From Agrobacterium tumefaciens (GTDB taxonomy: Bacteria; Pseudomonadota; Alphaproteobacteria; Rhizobiales; Rhizobiaceae), in the NCBI RefSeq assembly GCF_005221325.1, contig NZ_CP039889.1, positions 930,001 through 994,000 of the forward strand: DNA of 64,000 nucleotides. Reading direction: 5' to 3'. The notes beneath the pieces were generated by a model, which was not told the DNA's origin, searched no databases, and was given only the letters and a program-made list of their open reading frames with translations. Below are positions 22,941 to 31,461 of the stretch, piece after piece (within the stretch, counting starts at the first letter, position 1; the number at the start of each line of letters is the position of its first letter). Position numbers and translations under genes: made by a program.

Positions 22941-25508
22941 ATGGCTTTGAAGCGCCTTTTATGGACACTCGCATTTCTGCTTTTTGCCGCGACGGCCGTT
23001 AAGGCCGCGCCGGTCGGCGGTCTGATCGCCGGTCTTGCCGGTTCGATCCTGTCTGCCGGCACTTTCGTCAAGCTCGCCATCGGCCTTGCCATCAACGTCG
23101 GTCTGTCGCTTTACCAGCAGGCGAAGGCGCGGCGTGAGGCCCGCAAGAACCAGCAGAGCACCGGCGGCGTCAAGCTCTCGATCCAGATGGGTGAAAGCAA
23201 CCCGCGCTCCTACCTGATCGGCACAAGGGCGACGGCCGGCCGCCGCGCCTATATCAACAATTGGGGCGAGGAGGAAAACACCCCGAACGCTTACATTACC
23301 GAAGTCGTGGAGATTTCCTGCCTGCCGTCCTATGCCGGCCCGCAGGGAATGGACGCCGTCTGGTTCGGCGACACGGCTGGTACGATCCTCTGGAATGAGC
23401 CGCATCCGGACGGCAGGGGCTTTCCCATCGCGCAATATCGCCGGAACGGCGTTGACTATCTCTGGTTCAAATATCTCGACGGCTCGCAGACCACGGCCGA
23501 CAGTTTCTTGCTGTCCCGCTTCGCCGGCCGGGCCGAGCGGCCCTACAGGGATACGATGATCGGCCGTGGTTGCCAGATCGTCATTGTTACCGCCCGTCGC
23601 CACGAGGAGCTGTTCCGCAACGGCTTTCCGCAGGGTCTTTATCAGCCGCGGCCGATGCGCCTCTATGACATCCGCAAGGACAGCAGCGTTGGCGGCAATG
23701 GCCCGCATCGCTGGAACGATCCCTCGACTTGGGAATCGAGCAATAACCTGCCGATGATGATCTACAACATCGCACGCGGCATTTATTACAATGGCCGGTG
23801 GGTTCATGGCGGCCGCAACTTTTCGGCCTACCGTTTCCCGGTCTCCTCGTGGATCGCGGCGATCAATGAAGCCGATCGCGACATGGGCGGCGGCCGGCGC
23901 CAGTTCCAGGGCGGGCTGGAAGTGTCGGTTGATCGTGACAGCCTCGATGTCATCGAAGATTTGCGTCTCGGCTGCAGCGGCAGGCTGGCGGAAGTCGGCG
24001 GCCGGATCAAGGCCCTGATCGGCGCGCCTGGCGCTGCCGTCTACAGCTTTACCGACAGGGAAATCGTCGTCACGGCCGATCAGGACTATGAGCCGTTCCC
24101 GACGGTTGCCGCCACCCACAACACCATTACCGGCGTTTATCCGGAACCGGCCCAGCGCTGGGCCGACAAGGATGCGGCGGAACAGTCGTCGCCCGAGCTG
24201 CTCGCGCGTGACGATGGAGAACGCCTGGCAGTCTCCTTCCGTTTCGACGCCGTGTTCATATCCGCCCAGGTGCAGTCGCTCACCTCGACGATGATCCTCG
24301 ACGAACAGCGCTGGCGCACCCACGAACTGACCCTGCCGCCCAATGCGGCCGCACTGGAGCCGAACGACCCGGTTGCATGGTCGAGCGACGAAAACGGCTA
24401 TTCGAACAAGAAATTCCTTGTCGTGCGGGCAATCCCGATGCCCGGCCGCCTGCAGCGCGTCGTCATCAAGGAAATCGATCCGTCCGACTATGACCCGCCG
24501 TCGATCATCGTGCCGCCCGTCATCGGCTGGATGGGCCCCGTGCCCGTTCCGCCGCAGCCCATGTATGGCTGGCAGGTGTTTCCGGCCACGCTTCCGGATG
24601 CTGAAGGCAACCCGCGTTATCCGACGATCGAGGTGCGCTGCGCGCCCAACCAGGACGATGTCAGCTATGTCCGCGTCCAGGTGAAACTGACCGCCACAGA
24701 CGAGCTTGTCTTCGACAGCGGCGACAGCACCGTCATTTACGAGCCGCCTTATGCATGGGTTCTCAATGCCGTTCTGGCCGGCAATGCGGATTATCAGGCG
24801 CGTGGAAAATTCGTGCCGGCATCGAACCGGTCCACCGAGTGGGGCGGCTGGCTGCCTGTCCGGACGCCGAACATTGACGGCTCCGATATTACCGTTGGTC
24901 TCGGGCAGGTTCGTGACGATGTCAAAAACCGCATGAAGGAGCTGCAGCACCAGATGGACCAACTGGCGGGCATCGTTGAAAGCCTGTCGATGTCCGTCGC
25001 CACCAGCGACATGGACGCCAAGCTTGACCGTGACGTGATGCGATCGGAGCTGGGCGGCGCAGTCGCCAGCGTCATCGATGAGCGAGAAACCCGCGTGACA
25101 GCTGAAGGCGCCATGGCCCGCCGTCTTTCCGCTGTTCGCGCCGAGATGAATGACGTGGTGGCTGAAGGCTACCTTTCAATGAAAGCCACCACCATTGGCG
25201 ACACTCTTGCAAACGTCGAATTTGCGGTGCGTGCCCAGAAGGGCGACCAGACGGCGCTCGGCGCATTCATCCTCGAAATCGTCAATCAGGGCGGCGTGCT
25301 GAAGGCGCAGGAAATCCATTATTCTGACCGATTTATCATCGTTGCCCCTGACGGCTCTGGCGGTCAGGGCGTGTTCACCTTCGACGAAAACGGCGCGAAA
25401 CTCGCTGTCGCCAACATCGGTACGGTGCGCGCTGCCTACATGGAAGGCTACAACGGCAAGATGATGCTCGACCTCAACAATGGCCGTATGAGGGTTCGAT
25501 CAGCATGA
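22941..25508 (+). CDS. Tail tip/host specificity protein (J-like), 855 aa
   Basis: The ATG at 22941 is used because the longer frame (from 22671) overlaps the DUF6950 gene. The N-terminal 60 residues are hydrophobic with two membrane-like stretches, followed by beta-rich domains. The segment with GGVKLSIQMGESNPRSYLIGTRATAG marks the J-like tip family of transposable siphophages. A fibronectin-like region near 540-650 and a helical region near 650-760 precede a beta C-terminus. It should form the central tip fibre that recognises the host. Its stop overlaps the next ATG. Confidence 0.85.
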   Translation: MALKRLLWTLAFLLFAATAVKAAPVGGLIAGLAGSILSAGTFVKLAIGLAINVGLSLYQQAKARREARKNQQSTGGVKLSIQMGESNPRSYLIGTRATAGRRAYINNWGEEENTPNAYITEVVEISCLPSYAGPQGMDAVWFGDTAGTILWNEPHPDGRGFPIAQYRRNGVDYLWFKYLDGSQTTADSFLLSRFAGRAERPYRDTMIGRGCQIVIVTARRHEELFRNGFPQGLYQPRPMRLYDIRKDSSVGGNGPHRWNDPSTWESSNNLPMMIYNIARGIYYNGRWVHGGRNFSAYRFPVSSWIAAINEADRDMGGGRRQFQGGLEVSVDRDSLDVIEDLRLGCSGRLAEVGGRIKALIGAPGAAVYSFTDREIVVTADQDYEPFPTVAATHNTITGVYPEPAQRWADKDAAEQSSPELLARDDGERLAVSFRFDAVFISAQVQSLTSTMILDEQRWRTHELTLPPNAAALEPNDPVAWSSDENGYSNKKFLVVRAIPMPGRLQRVVIKEIDPSDYDPPSIIVPPVIGWMGPVPVPPQPMYGWQVFPATLPDAEGNPRYPTIEVRCAPNQDDVSYVRVQVKLTATDELVFDSGDSTVIYEPPYAWVLNAVLAGNADYQARGKFVPASNRSTEWGGWLPVRTPNIDGSDITVGLGQVRDDVKNRMKELQHQMDQLAGIVESLSMSVATSDMDAKLDRDVMRSELGGAVASVIDERETRVTAEGAMARRLSAVRAEMNDVVAEGYLSMKATTIGDTLANVEFAVRAQKGDQTALGAFILEIVNQGGVLKAQEIHYSDRFIIVAPDGSGGQGVFTFDENGAKLAVANIGTVRAAYMEGYNGKMMLDLNNGRMRVRSA

Positions 25509-27046
25509 CACAGCTTCACATCGGCTTGGATTACGAGGGCGTCGGCAGCGTCAAGATCACCAAGGGCGCCTATGACCCTGGCATGACCCATGACAACACG
25601 CTGGGCGCCTTCCTCTACAATTCGAAATTCGCCATCCAGGCGAAAATCGCCGGCCGCGACACCCAGCCCTACCGCGACGGGGATTACAATTATCCGCCAG
25701 GCGCCAGCAATGACAATTTCACGATGCGCAGCTGGCGTTACCCGAGCACTGTTGTTCAAAACCGCGTCTTCTACCGGGCGGCCTATTTTCCCGGCCTGAA
25801 CTACACCCTGCCGCTGTTCGAAGTTCTCGTCCGCAGGATCACGGACAATTATTATGTCAATGCCCGGTCGATCCTCAGCAGCTACGGCCACGAAAGCCGG
25901 GGGGAGCGCATCGCCACGGTCATGCCGCTCAACGACCAGTCTGACTTTGGCTGGAAGCTCAACAACCGGACCATCGTTGATAATAATTACCGGACCTTCG
26001 GTGACCTCCTTCAGCTTTCCAATATCTTCGCCGCAGTCAACACGGGTAACTATAACTACCTGACCAACGAGCTCCTCGTGTGGAACCTGCCGGGTGACGA
26101 GGCGGGCATCGTCGATGCGCAGCCATTGCCTCCCAATCCGGAACACTTCGCCGTCAATCTCGACAGCACCGGCCTCAAGGTCGCAAAGCCTGGCTATAAC
26201 GTCGATACGGCTTTTGGAACGCAGCTGGCTTTCGACAGCAGCAACCGGCCGACCAAGATCGTAGCGGCCGATGACATCGTTGTCCCCTCGGGCGGGTCGG
26301 AATATGCGCTGCCGATGGCTGTGCCGGATGGCACCATGTGCATCGTCAACTTCTACACAGGCAGCACGGTCATTTACCCCGCCAACCCGCATGACGCCCC
26401 GAGCGGCGCGGACTGGCGCATCGCTGGCGACCGGCTTTACTTCAGCAATCCGAACGGCGCATGCCGGGCGCGGTTCATGGTCGTTGCCTATGACCAGACG
26501 CCACCGACAGCCGGCAATAACGATGTCTTCCGCATGTTCACGGCAAATGGCGAGGACGTCATCCAGTTCTTGCGACCAGGCGCCGGCGATCCTCCCGCCT
26601 TTGCGGACATCATCGTCGACAGCCGTTGGCCCGCCATCTCGCTGCTCGCCCAGGGATACTTCGGCGTGGGTGGCGGTACGCAAAACACGGCTATTCCGAT
26701 CGATACGACGAATTTCTATCCGATCGTCCGGTATATGACGGTGCATTCCGGCTACGGCGGACAGAACGGCGGCGATGAGTCTTACTCCAAGATGATCCGC
26801 CCGCCGATCACCGCCAGATACCGCCTCAACCATCCGAGCCTCGGCTTCACCTGGAGAGATTCCGGCGACAGCTCGTTCGTGACGATCCAGCCGAACGCAG
26901 CGGTGTTTACCACCTTCTCCGGCAATCCGGCCTATGCCCGCCTCATCGATAATGGCGGTGGCTCCTACACGGTCGCTTACAACTACCCCTCATCGCCGGT
27001 GATCGGCATTCGCTATTACATCTTTGGCATCCCGAAGAAGGACTGA
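25505..27046 (+). CDS. Tail-associated structural protein, 513 aa
   Basis: A beta-rich protein full of Asn, Gly, Tyr and Ser, lacking coiled coils or signal peptide, beginning QLHIGLDYEGVG. It overlaps the tip gene by four bases and ends two bases before the fibre gene, so it is part of the tail tip or fibre complex. I do not recognise a defined family. Tyr/Asn-rich repeating strands are typical of receptor-contacting or fibre-anchoring proteins, but that is inference. Confidence 0.7.
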   Translation: MTQLHIGLDYEGVGSVKITKGAYDPGMTHDNTLGAFLYNSKFAIQAKIAGRDTQPYRDGDYNYPPGASNDNFTMRSWRYPSTVVQNRVFYRAAYFPGLNYTLPLFEVLVRRITDNYYVNARSILSSYGHESRGERIATVMPLNDQSDFGWKLNNRTIVDNNYRTFGDLLQLSNIFAAVNTGNYNYLTNELLVWNLPGDEAGIVDAQPLPPNPEHFAVNLDSTGLKVAKPGYNVDTAFGTQLAFDSSNRPTKIVAADDIVVPSGGSEYALPMAVPDGTMCIVNFYTGSTVIYPANPHDAPSGADWRIAGDRLYFSNPNGACRARFMVVAYDQTPPTAGNNDVFRMFTANGEDVIQFLRPGAGDPPAFADIIVDSRWPAISLLAQGYFGVGGGTQNTAIPIDTTNFYPIVRYMTVHSGYGGQNGGDESYSKMIRPPITARYRLNHPSLGFTWRDSGDSSFVTIQPNAAVFTTFSGNPAYARLIDNGGGSYTVAYNYPSSPVIGIRYYIFGIPKKD

Positions 27047-27048
27047 CC

Positions 27049-28821
27049 ATGACCGCCCTTTACACCAGCGGCACGATTTCTCTCGTCAACGGCTCTGCCG
27101 TCATCACCGGCATTGACACCGCGTGGAAAACCGCCCTCATCGTCGGCGGCACTGTCCATGTCGAAGCAGAGGGCAATCCGCTCCCGATCCTGCCCGACGA
27201 CAGCGCCGGCGCATCCGAGCACCCGATTACCGACACTGAGATGACGGCCGCGATCAAATGGCAGGGCCTGACCGGCACCTACAAATATGCGCTTGTCCGC
27301 GAAAACACCTACACCGAAGCGCAAGCCGCCAACTCGGTGAAGATTGCCGAGCTGCTGCAGCGGCTGAACCATCCGACAATTGCGGCCATCGCGGGCGTGC
27401 AGGGGCAGCAGGATCATCTTATCCTTCTGACCGGCGCCAGCACGGCGACGATCATTCCGCGCACTGCGCTCATACAGGGCATTGAAGCGGACGCGACCGT
27501 CGAGACGCCGGCAGGGCTCGCCACCTATGAAAGCGAAGCGGCCGGCTTCATCGTTCTGGTGTCGAACGCGGGCGATCAGCGGGCGGCGCTTTATTTCAAG
27601 GTAAGCGCCACAGCCGGCGACTGGTCCGATCCGGCTTTCCTGACAGGTGAAAAAGGCGACCAGGGCAATATCGGCCCGACTGGCATCCGATGGGCTGGCG
27701 TCTGGAACAACGTCGATGCCTACGCAAAAAATGACGTTGTCCGCAATAACAAGTCTGCATGGATTGCCCTGCGGGCAAACACGAATGTTGCCCCTCCAGT
27801 GCTCCCGACGGAAGCGAATGACGATTGGGAATTGTTCGCGCGCGCCGGCGTCGACGGAACTGGTGTAGGTGATGTGGTCGGCCCAGAAAATGCCATCGCT
27901 GGCGATTTCGTTCAGTTTTCTGGCACTACCGGTAAAGAAATCGGTACGGCACAAATGGGCTCGCCCGCTCTTGTTGGTCGAGTTTCCGCCGGGGTAGGCC
28001 CGGTTGAGCGGTTGACGGTGGCTCAAGTTCGAGCCGCCATCGGCATCCGCGACATACTGACTGAAAACCGGAACTACTATGTCCGAGCAGGAGGTAATAA
28101 TGCAAATGCAGGCACTGAAAACACTGATGCTGGGGCTTGGGCTACGCTGCAATACGCGTACGATTTTATCGCTAACAAGCTCGACCTGAACGGGTTTGAT
28201 GTAACTATCAACATGGCGGACGGTTATCACGCGGCGCCATTAACAGTCGCCAAGAGACTGCTTGGAAACAACCGTGTCTTCATACGCGGAAATGTGGCTA
28301 ATCCAGCCAACTGTTTTCTTGAGGTGACAAACAACAATTGCATCGTAAATTCTTGTCCCGGCTTTACCGTGAACGTAGGCGGAGTGAGATTTTCGGCGCT
28401 CAACGTTGGGAGCTGCTTGTTTGCAAACGGCGGGGATATCCAGCTTGGCGCTAATAGTCTGTTTGCTGGTGCACTTGGTGGTGATCATTTTATCGCCATC
28501 AATGGTGGCACGATTTCTATAACCGCAAATTATACGGTCGCCGGCGGCTGCGTGAACCACTGGCACGCCTACGGGTTTGGGCAGATCATCTGCCAAAATG
28601 TAACGATTACTATTTCTGCGCCAATTGGCGTCACGAGATGGTGCGGAGTGGCGACCGGCCTTCTGACTTCTACTGGCTGTACGTTCACAAACAAGGCAAA
28701 TGTAGCTGGAGCAACGTATCTCGTTCACAGGAACGGATGCGTAATTGTCGAAGGTGCCGGGGCAAATTACTTCCCCGGCACTATCGCGGGAACTGTCGCC
28801 ACAGGCGGACAATATGTTTGA
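27049..28821 (+). CDS. Tail fibre protein, 590 aa
   Basis: The N-terminal 130 residues (YTSGTISLVNGSAVITGIDTAW) match the start of phage fibre adaptors. A short collagen-like GEKGDQGNIGPTG lies near residues 201-213. From about residue 330 the sequence becomes a right-handed beta-helix-like repeat (VRAGGNNANAGTENTDAGAW, then repeated Asn/Gly turns) ending in a receptor-binding tip. The last 800 bases are visibly less GC-rich than the rest of the prophage, as expected for a recombining host-range domain. A convergent methyltransferase gene follows. Confidence 0.85.
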   Translation: MTALYTSGTISLVNGSAVITGIDTAWKTALIVGGTVHVEAEGNPLPILPDDSAGASEHPITDTEMTAAIKWQGLTGTYKYALVRENTYTEAQAANSVKIAELLQRLNHPTIAAIAGVQGQQDHLILLTGASTATIIPRTALIQGIEADATVETPAGLATYESEAAGFIVLVSNAGDQRAALYFKVSATAGDWSDPAFLTGEKGDQGNIGPTGIRWAGVWNNVDAYAKNDVVRNNKSAWIALRANTNVAPPVLPTEANDDWELFARAGVDGTGVGDVVGPENAIAGDFVQFSGTTGKEIGTAQMGSPALVGRVSAGVGPVERLTVAQVRAAIGIRDILTENRNYYVRAGGNNANAGTENTDAGAWATLQYAYDFIANKLDLNGFDVTINMADGYHAAPLTVAKRLLGNNRVFIRGNVANPANCFLEVTNNNCIVNSCPGFTVNVGGVRFSALNVGSCLFANGGDIQLGANSLFAGALGGDHFIAINGGTISITANYTVAGGCVNHWHAYGFGQIICQNVTITISAPIGVTRWCGVATGLLTSTGCTFTNKANVAGATYLVHRNGCVIVEGAGANYFPGTIAGTVATGGQYV

Positions 28822-28955
28822 GTTGAGCTAATTCGGGACCTGGCATGATGCCGGCAGTCGCTTGAAGGGTGGCGCAGTGTTAGCGCCGTCTTGGTAACGG
28901 CCCCACGATGGAGGCAGGGGCGGTGAAGCCCGCTGATGCTGACCTCATAAGCCAA
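28822..28955. other. Convergent intergenic stretch with a small hairpin
   Basis: The 134 bases between the fibre gene and the methyltransferase gene hold GGCGC (28871-28875) facing GCGCC (28883-28887), a 5-bp stem without a U tract. No gene is supported here. It may act weakly on either transcript. Confidence 0.3.
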
Positions 28956-29951
28956 TTAGCGCCGCATCCAGAACGCTCCGCCATCAATACCGGTATGGGA
29001 CACAAGTGAGTCAGCAAGAATGGTTGATGCTTCACCTGAAACGCTGACATGACATACAGGGAACTCGATCGAGCCGCCGCCCATGCCGCCGAAGATATAC
29101 GCCAGCAGCAGGTACTGCTCGTTATAAAAGCGATCAGACCAGTTGGGCGGATAATCGTACGGAATGAAAATGTCATGAATCCCGAACAATATCCCCCGTG
29201 GGAGCGCTGGAAGTATCTCTGTAAAAAAGACAGTCACATCGGATCCCTGAAAACTCCGATGGCTATTGTCTATGAAAAGAATATCATCAGGCCGTAATCT
29301 GGAGAAAATCGAAGGATCAACGTCCTCGCATTTCTGACGAATAACTTCGTCGCACAGCTTGTCGATATCTGCGCGAGGTTGAGGGTCTATCGAAACTATT
29401 TTTGTCCTCAGCCCGTGATCTTCTATGGCCTTGCGGACAAATTTAGTAGAATTGCCGGATCCAACTTCCATGTAGATCGACGGATTATTTTTGACGATCA
29501 GGTAATAAAGGGACGCACCATCCAGCCCCTCAAACCAGCCGTTTGTCCAATACGGTGTGATATCCTCTGGCGAGCCGTGGGTCGGGATCTTCTTTAGCCA
29601 TTCTGAGAGATCATTTATTCCAGCTAGGTGAGACTGATACAAGCTACGACCCTGATCAAGAATATCTATTAGCTTCTTGCCGGCACTGCCTTTATGCAGC
29701 TCACGGCGTTCGGGTTTGTAGGTGTAGTCGAACACAACATGACCATCCAGTACGGATGACTTTGGCGCTTTCAAAACGTCGGCCAAGTTGGTGACGTTAT
29801 CAATTAGAGTCGTCATGCCGTCGTTCAGCGCGACTTGCCCGTGTTCGATTGAGCGCACTGAAGTCGACATTCCGCTGATTTTGGAAATACTGTCCACGTC
29901 GATCGTAGACATATTTCGGATCGCGCGTTTCAATTGTTTCAAGCTTGGCAT
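28956..29951 (-). CDS. SAM-dependent methyltransferase (Methyltransf_24/CmcI-like), 331 aa
   Basis: Residues about 160-290 form a Rossmann methyltransferase: a VGSGNSTKFVRKAIEDH glycine motif, KIVSIDPQPR as motif II with acidic Asp, and DDILFIDNSHRSFQGSDV containing the metal/cofactor Asp and His of the CmcI/Methyltransf_24 group. The N-terminal 110 residues are a separate helical part. The gene is on the strand opposite to the tail operon and less GC-rich than it, which marks it as an acquired cargo (moron) gene. Possible targets are cell-surface sugars or small molecules; none can be read from sequence. GGGGGGGAG stands just before the ATG. Confidence 0.8.
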   Translation of the reverse strand: MPSLKQLKRAIRNMSTIDVDSISKISGMSTSVRSIEHGQVALNDGMTTLIDNVTNLADVLKAPKSSVLDGHVVFDYTYKPERRELHKGSAGKKLIDILDQGRSLYQSHLAGINDLSEWLKKIPTHGSPEDITPYWTNGWFEGLDGASLYYLIVKNNPSIYMEVGSGNSTKFVRKAIEDHGLRTKIVSIDPQPRADIDKLCDEVIRQKCEDVDPSIFSRLRPDDILFIDNSHRSFQGSDVTVFFTEILPALPRGILFGIHDIFIPYDYPPNWSDRFYNEQYLLLAYIFGGMGGGSIEFPVCHVSVSGEASTILADSLVSHTGIDGGAFWMRR

Positions 29952-30104
29952 GGCTCCCCCCCAAACACATGCGCCGGTCGCATCAACGCCCGGTTGATTT
30001 CTCTGAGATGGTCTTATTACCTAGCCTTCGGGGTAAGGCAAGTGAGAATGAGGCGGCGTTCTCGACTGTCAGCTGGATGGAGCACGTCAGGCGCAGGCGG
30101 CTGG

Positions 30105-30308
30105 ATGCCGATCGTTTACGGCGGCATTCCCTGTGATGCCGTCAATGACGACGCCAATTCTTCATACGGATTCTCTCCGGCCTTTGGCGGAGCAGCCCCG
30201 CCCGCAGCTGCTGTCAACTGGCTCCAGCGCTGCATCATCATCGAAGGCCTTGTACCGCGTCTCGGGCTGGTAAGGCCCCAAAATATGCGAATGGCCATCC
30301 GGTACTGA
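30105..30308 (+). CDS. Small hypothetical ORF, 67 aa
   Basis: The 459 bases between the methyltransferase and the next gene contain one plausible frame, from ATG 30105 to TGA 30306-30308. The product begins MPIVYGGIPCDAVNDDANSS and has an Ala/Pro-rich middle; no motif is seen. The ribosome binding site is poor and the frame is open further upstream, so it could be a remnant of a longer gene or a chance ORF. It is the last plus-strand frame that might belong to the prophage. Confidence 0.3.
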   Translation: MPIVYGGIPCDAVNDDANSSYGFSPAFGGAAPPAAAVNWLQRCIIIEGLVPRLGLVRPQNMRMAIRY

Positions 30309-30369
30309 CCGGGTGGCCCGTTTGCTACCGAGCAGCCTTACAGCTTGCAGGCTGTCGCTTCGCCGTTAG

Positions 30370-30404
30370 GATATCCCCGTTAATTCCAGCTATTTGGGGG
30401 TATC
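30370..30404 (+). promoter_or_regulatory. Hairpin covering the ribosome binding site of the orphan gene at 30410
   Basis: GATATCCCC (30370-30378) pairs with GGGGGTATC (30396-30404), nine pairs with one G-U. The right arm contains the only Shine-Dalgarno candidate, GGGGG at 30396-30400, nine bases before the ATG. A weaker CAGCCT/AGGCTG hairpin lies upstream at 30333-30354. Confidence 0.5.
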
Positions 30405-30409
30405 AAAGC

Positions 30410-30919
30410 ATGACATTAAACATCAAATCGACGACCATTAGGAAAGCCAAGATAGGATCGCTTATTCGGTTCGACCACGACAATAGTTCCTATCTCGCTA
30501 TTGTTTGTGAGCATGCTAGCCAAACGTCGAGGCTGGTCACAATTGACCTGCACAAAAAATCTTTTCGCCATGGAGAACTATCTTTCGACCGCGACGCCCT
30601 AGATCTCGGTAGCAATTGGCTCCTCGAACCGGCCAACATTGCCTATAGGTTTGTCGACGGCACTGAGGCGGTGAAGCAACAAGGACTTCTGACGTTCAGT
30701 GAAACGGGTGAGCCGGTTCTATCAGTCTATGATCATCGGCAGCACAATGATCTGACCTTCTTTAATTTAAGATCGGGGGAACCGGAGCGAGCAGTTCAGC
30801 ACGTTGGGACAGCGACTGAACATTGGGTGTTGTGGGCAAGTGAGCTTGACCGGAATGGCACCCACCGTGAGCCGCTTTTTGTTTCGCCCATACTTGGAGA
30901 ACCTAACGGTAAAAACTGA
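30410..30919 (+). CDS. Hypothetical protein, 169 aa
   Basis: A soluble protein with alternating beta strands (IGSLIRFDHDNSSYLAIVCEH, SRLVTIDLHKK) in its first 120 residues and a short C-terminal extension. It starts at ATG 30410 behind GGGGG that lies within a hairpin. Base composition is nearer to that of the methyltransferase cargo than to the head/tail genes. I do not recognise a family. It could be phage cargo or part of a separate element beside the tRNA gene. Confidence 0.6.
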   Translation: MTLNIKSTTIRKAKIGSLIRFDHDNSSYLAIVCEHASQTSRLVTIDLHKKSFRHGELSFDRDALDLGSNWLLEPANIAYRFVDGTEAVKQQGLLTFSETGEPVLSVYDHRQHNDLTFFNLRSGEPERAVQHVGTATEHWVLWASELDRNGTHREPLFVSPILGEPNGKN

Positions 30920-30953
30920 ATGGCCGGCTGGCTGCGACATGTGCGTGGCGCAT

Positions 30954-31028
30954 CCTCAAAATGCCCATTTAAACGGTCATTAAGAAGCCCTCAAAACATC
31001 CTCAACGCGGCCTCAAAACCGCGTTGAG
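30954..31028 (+). repeat. CCTCAA repeats with 11-base spacing and a 10-bp palindrome
   Basis: CCTCAA occurs at 30954, 30989, 31000 and 31011; the last three copies are spaced exactly 11 bases apart, about one helical turn. The third and fourth copies sit within CTCAACGCGG (31001-31010) / CCGCGTTGAG (31019-31028), a perfect 10-bp inverted repeat whose loop is CCTCAAAA. The array ends five bases before a strong AAGGAG. It looks like an operator or a transposase/recombinase binding array. Confidence 0.55.
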
Positions 31029-31045
31029 ACTTTAAGGAGAGACCA

Positions 31046-31460
31046 ATGGACCCGCAGCGGACGACGACATCGAGAAGTCTATCGCAGTTGCTATGGCGGT
31101 CGTGCCGAGGACCTTCCGAAACGGGTTGGGTGGAAAGGGTGTCCGGCACCGGCGGGAACCGACTGCCACCAAGGAAGTCGCGATCGTTGTCACTCGATAT
31201 CTCGGGCACACCTACACCTTCTACGAGGATGCCAGTGCGGTCGAGAAACGCGACGTGGAAAGCTTCCTAGCTGAAGCGCTGACCGCTGTGCCAGACGATC
31301 TCGCAAGACCTTTGCGGACAAGCTCACACTCTATTCAGAGTCGGCCCGCAATGAGATCGCGGCGCGGTTGGCAAAAGCTCTAGCCGACAAGTGGTGGTGG
31401 ACCTACAAACCCAGCGATGCGATCCACCTCAGGCACATGTTCGGAAGTGATGACGCCTAG
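31046..31460 (+). pseudogene. Frameshifted hypothetical gene
   Basis: A strong AAGGAG (31033-31038) precedes ATG 31046, but that frame gives a Ser/Arg-rich shadow. Sensible protein begins in the neighbouring frame: IEKSIAVAMAVVPRTF, then TKEVAIVVTRYLGHTYTF up to LTAVPDDLA near 31300. Coding then resumes in the third frame with TFADKLTLYSESARNEIAAR and KALADKWWWTYKPSDAIHL, ending at TAG 31458-31460. Two frame changes, one near the start and one near 31300, break the gene. The original product was about 135 residues, of unrecognised family. Confidence 0.6.
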
Positions 31461-31461
31461 G

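Larger units (their letters stand above)
1..30308 (+). mobile_element. Mu-like transposable prophage with siphophage tail (left end outside the window, right end not fixed)
   Basis: The block runs almost entirely on the plus strand with overlapping genes in Mu order: early genes, GemA-like, Mor, lysis, DUF2730, DUF3486, large terminase, DUF935 portal, gpF, protease/scaffold, decoration protein, major head protein, then tail. The tail set contains a tube protein, G/GT chaperones, tape measure and J-like tip, with no sheath or baseplate wedge, so virions should have a flexible non-contractile tail as in D3112, B3 or RcapMu. Repressor and transposase are not in the window. The right boundary is an estimate: the last plausible phage ORF ends at 30308, but flanking accessory genes up to about 31.9 kb could also be phage cargo. 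Confidence 0.9.

Noticed and set aside
22959..24962. A 667-codon open frame on the minus strand
   Set aside because: It is the antisense shadow of the J-like tip gene: composition is Arg/His/Asp-rich without domains, and GC-rich DNA commonly keeps the antisense frame open.
31093..31383. Intact 96-residue gene starting at ATG 31093
   Set aside because: There is no ribosome binding site at this ATG, coding sense starts upstream in the same frame, and the last 25 residues run out of frame with a better continuation in the third frame.
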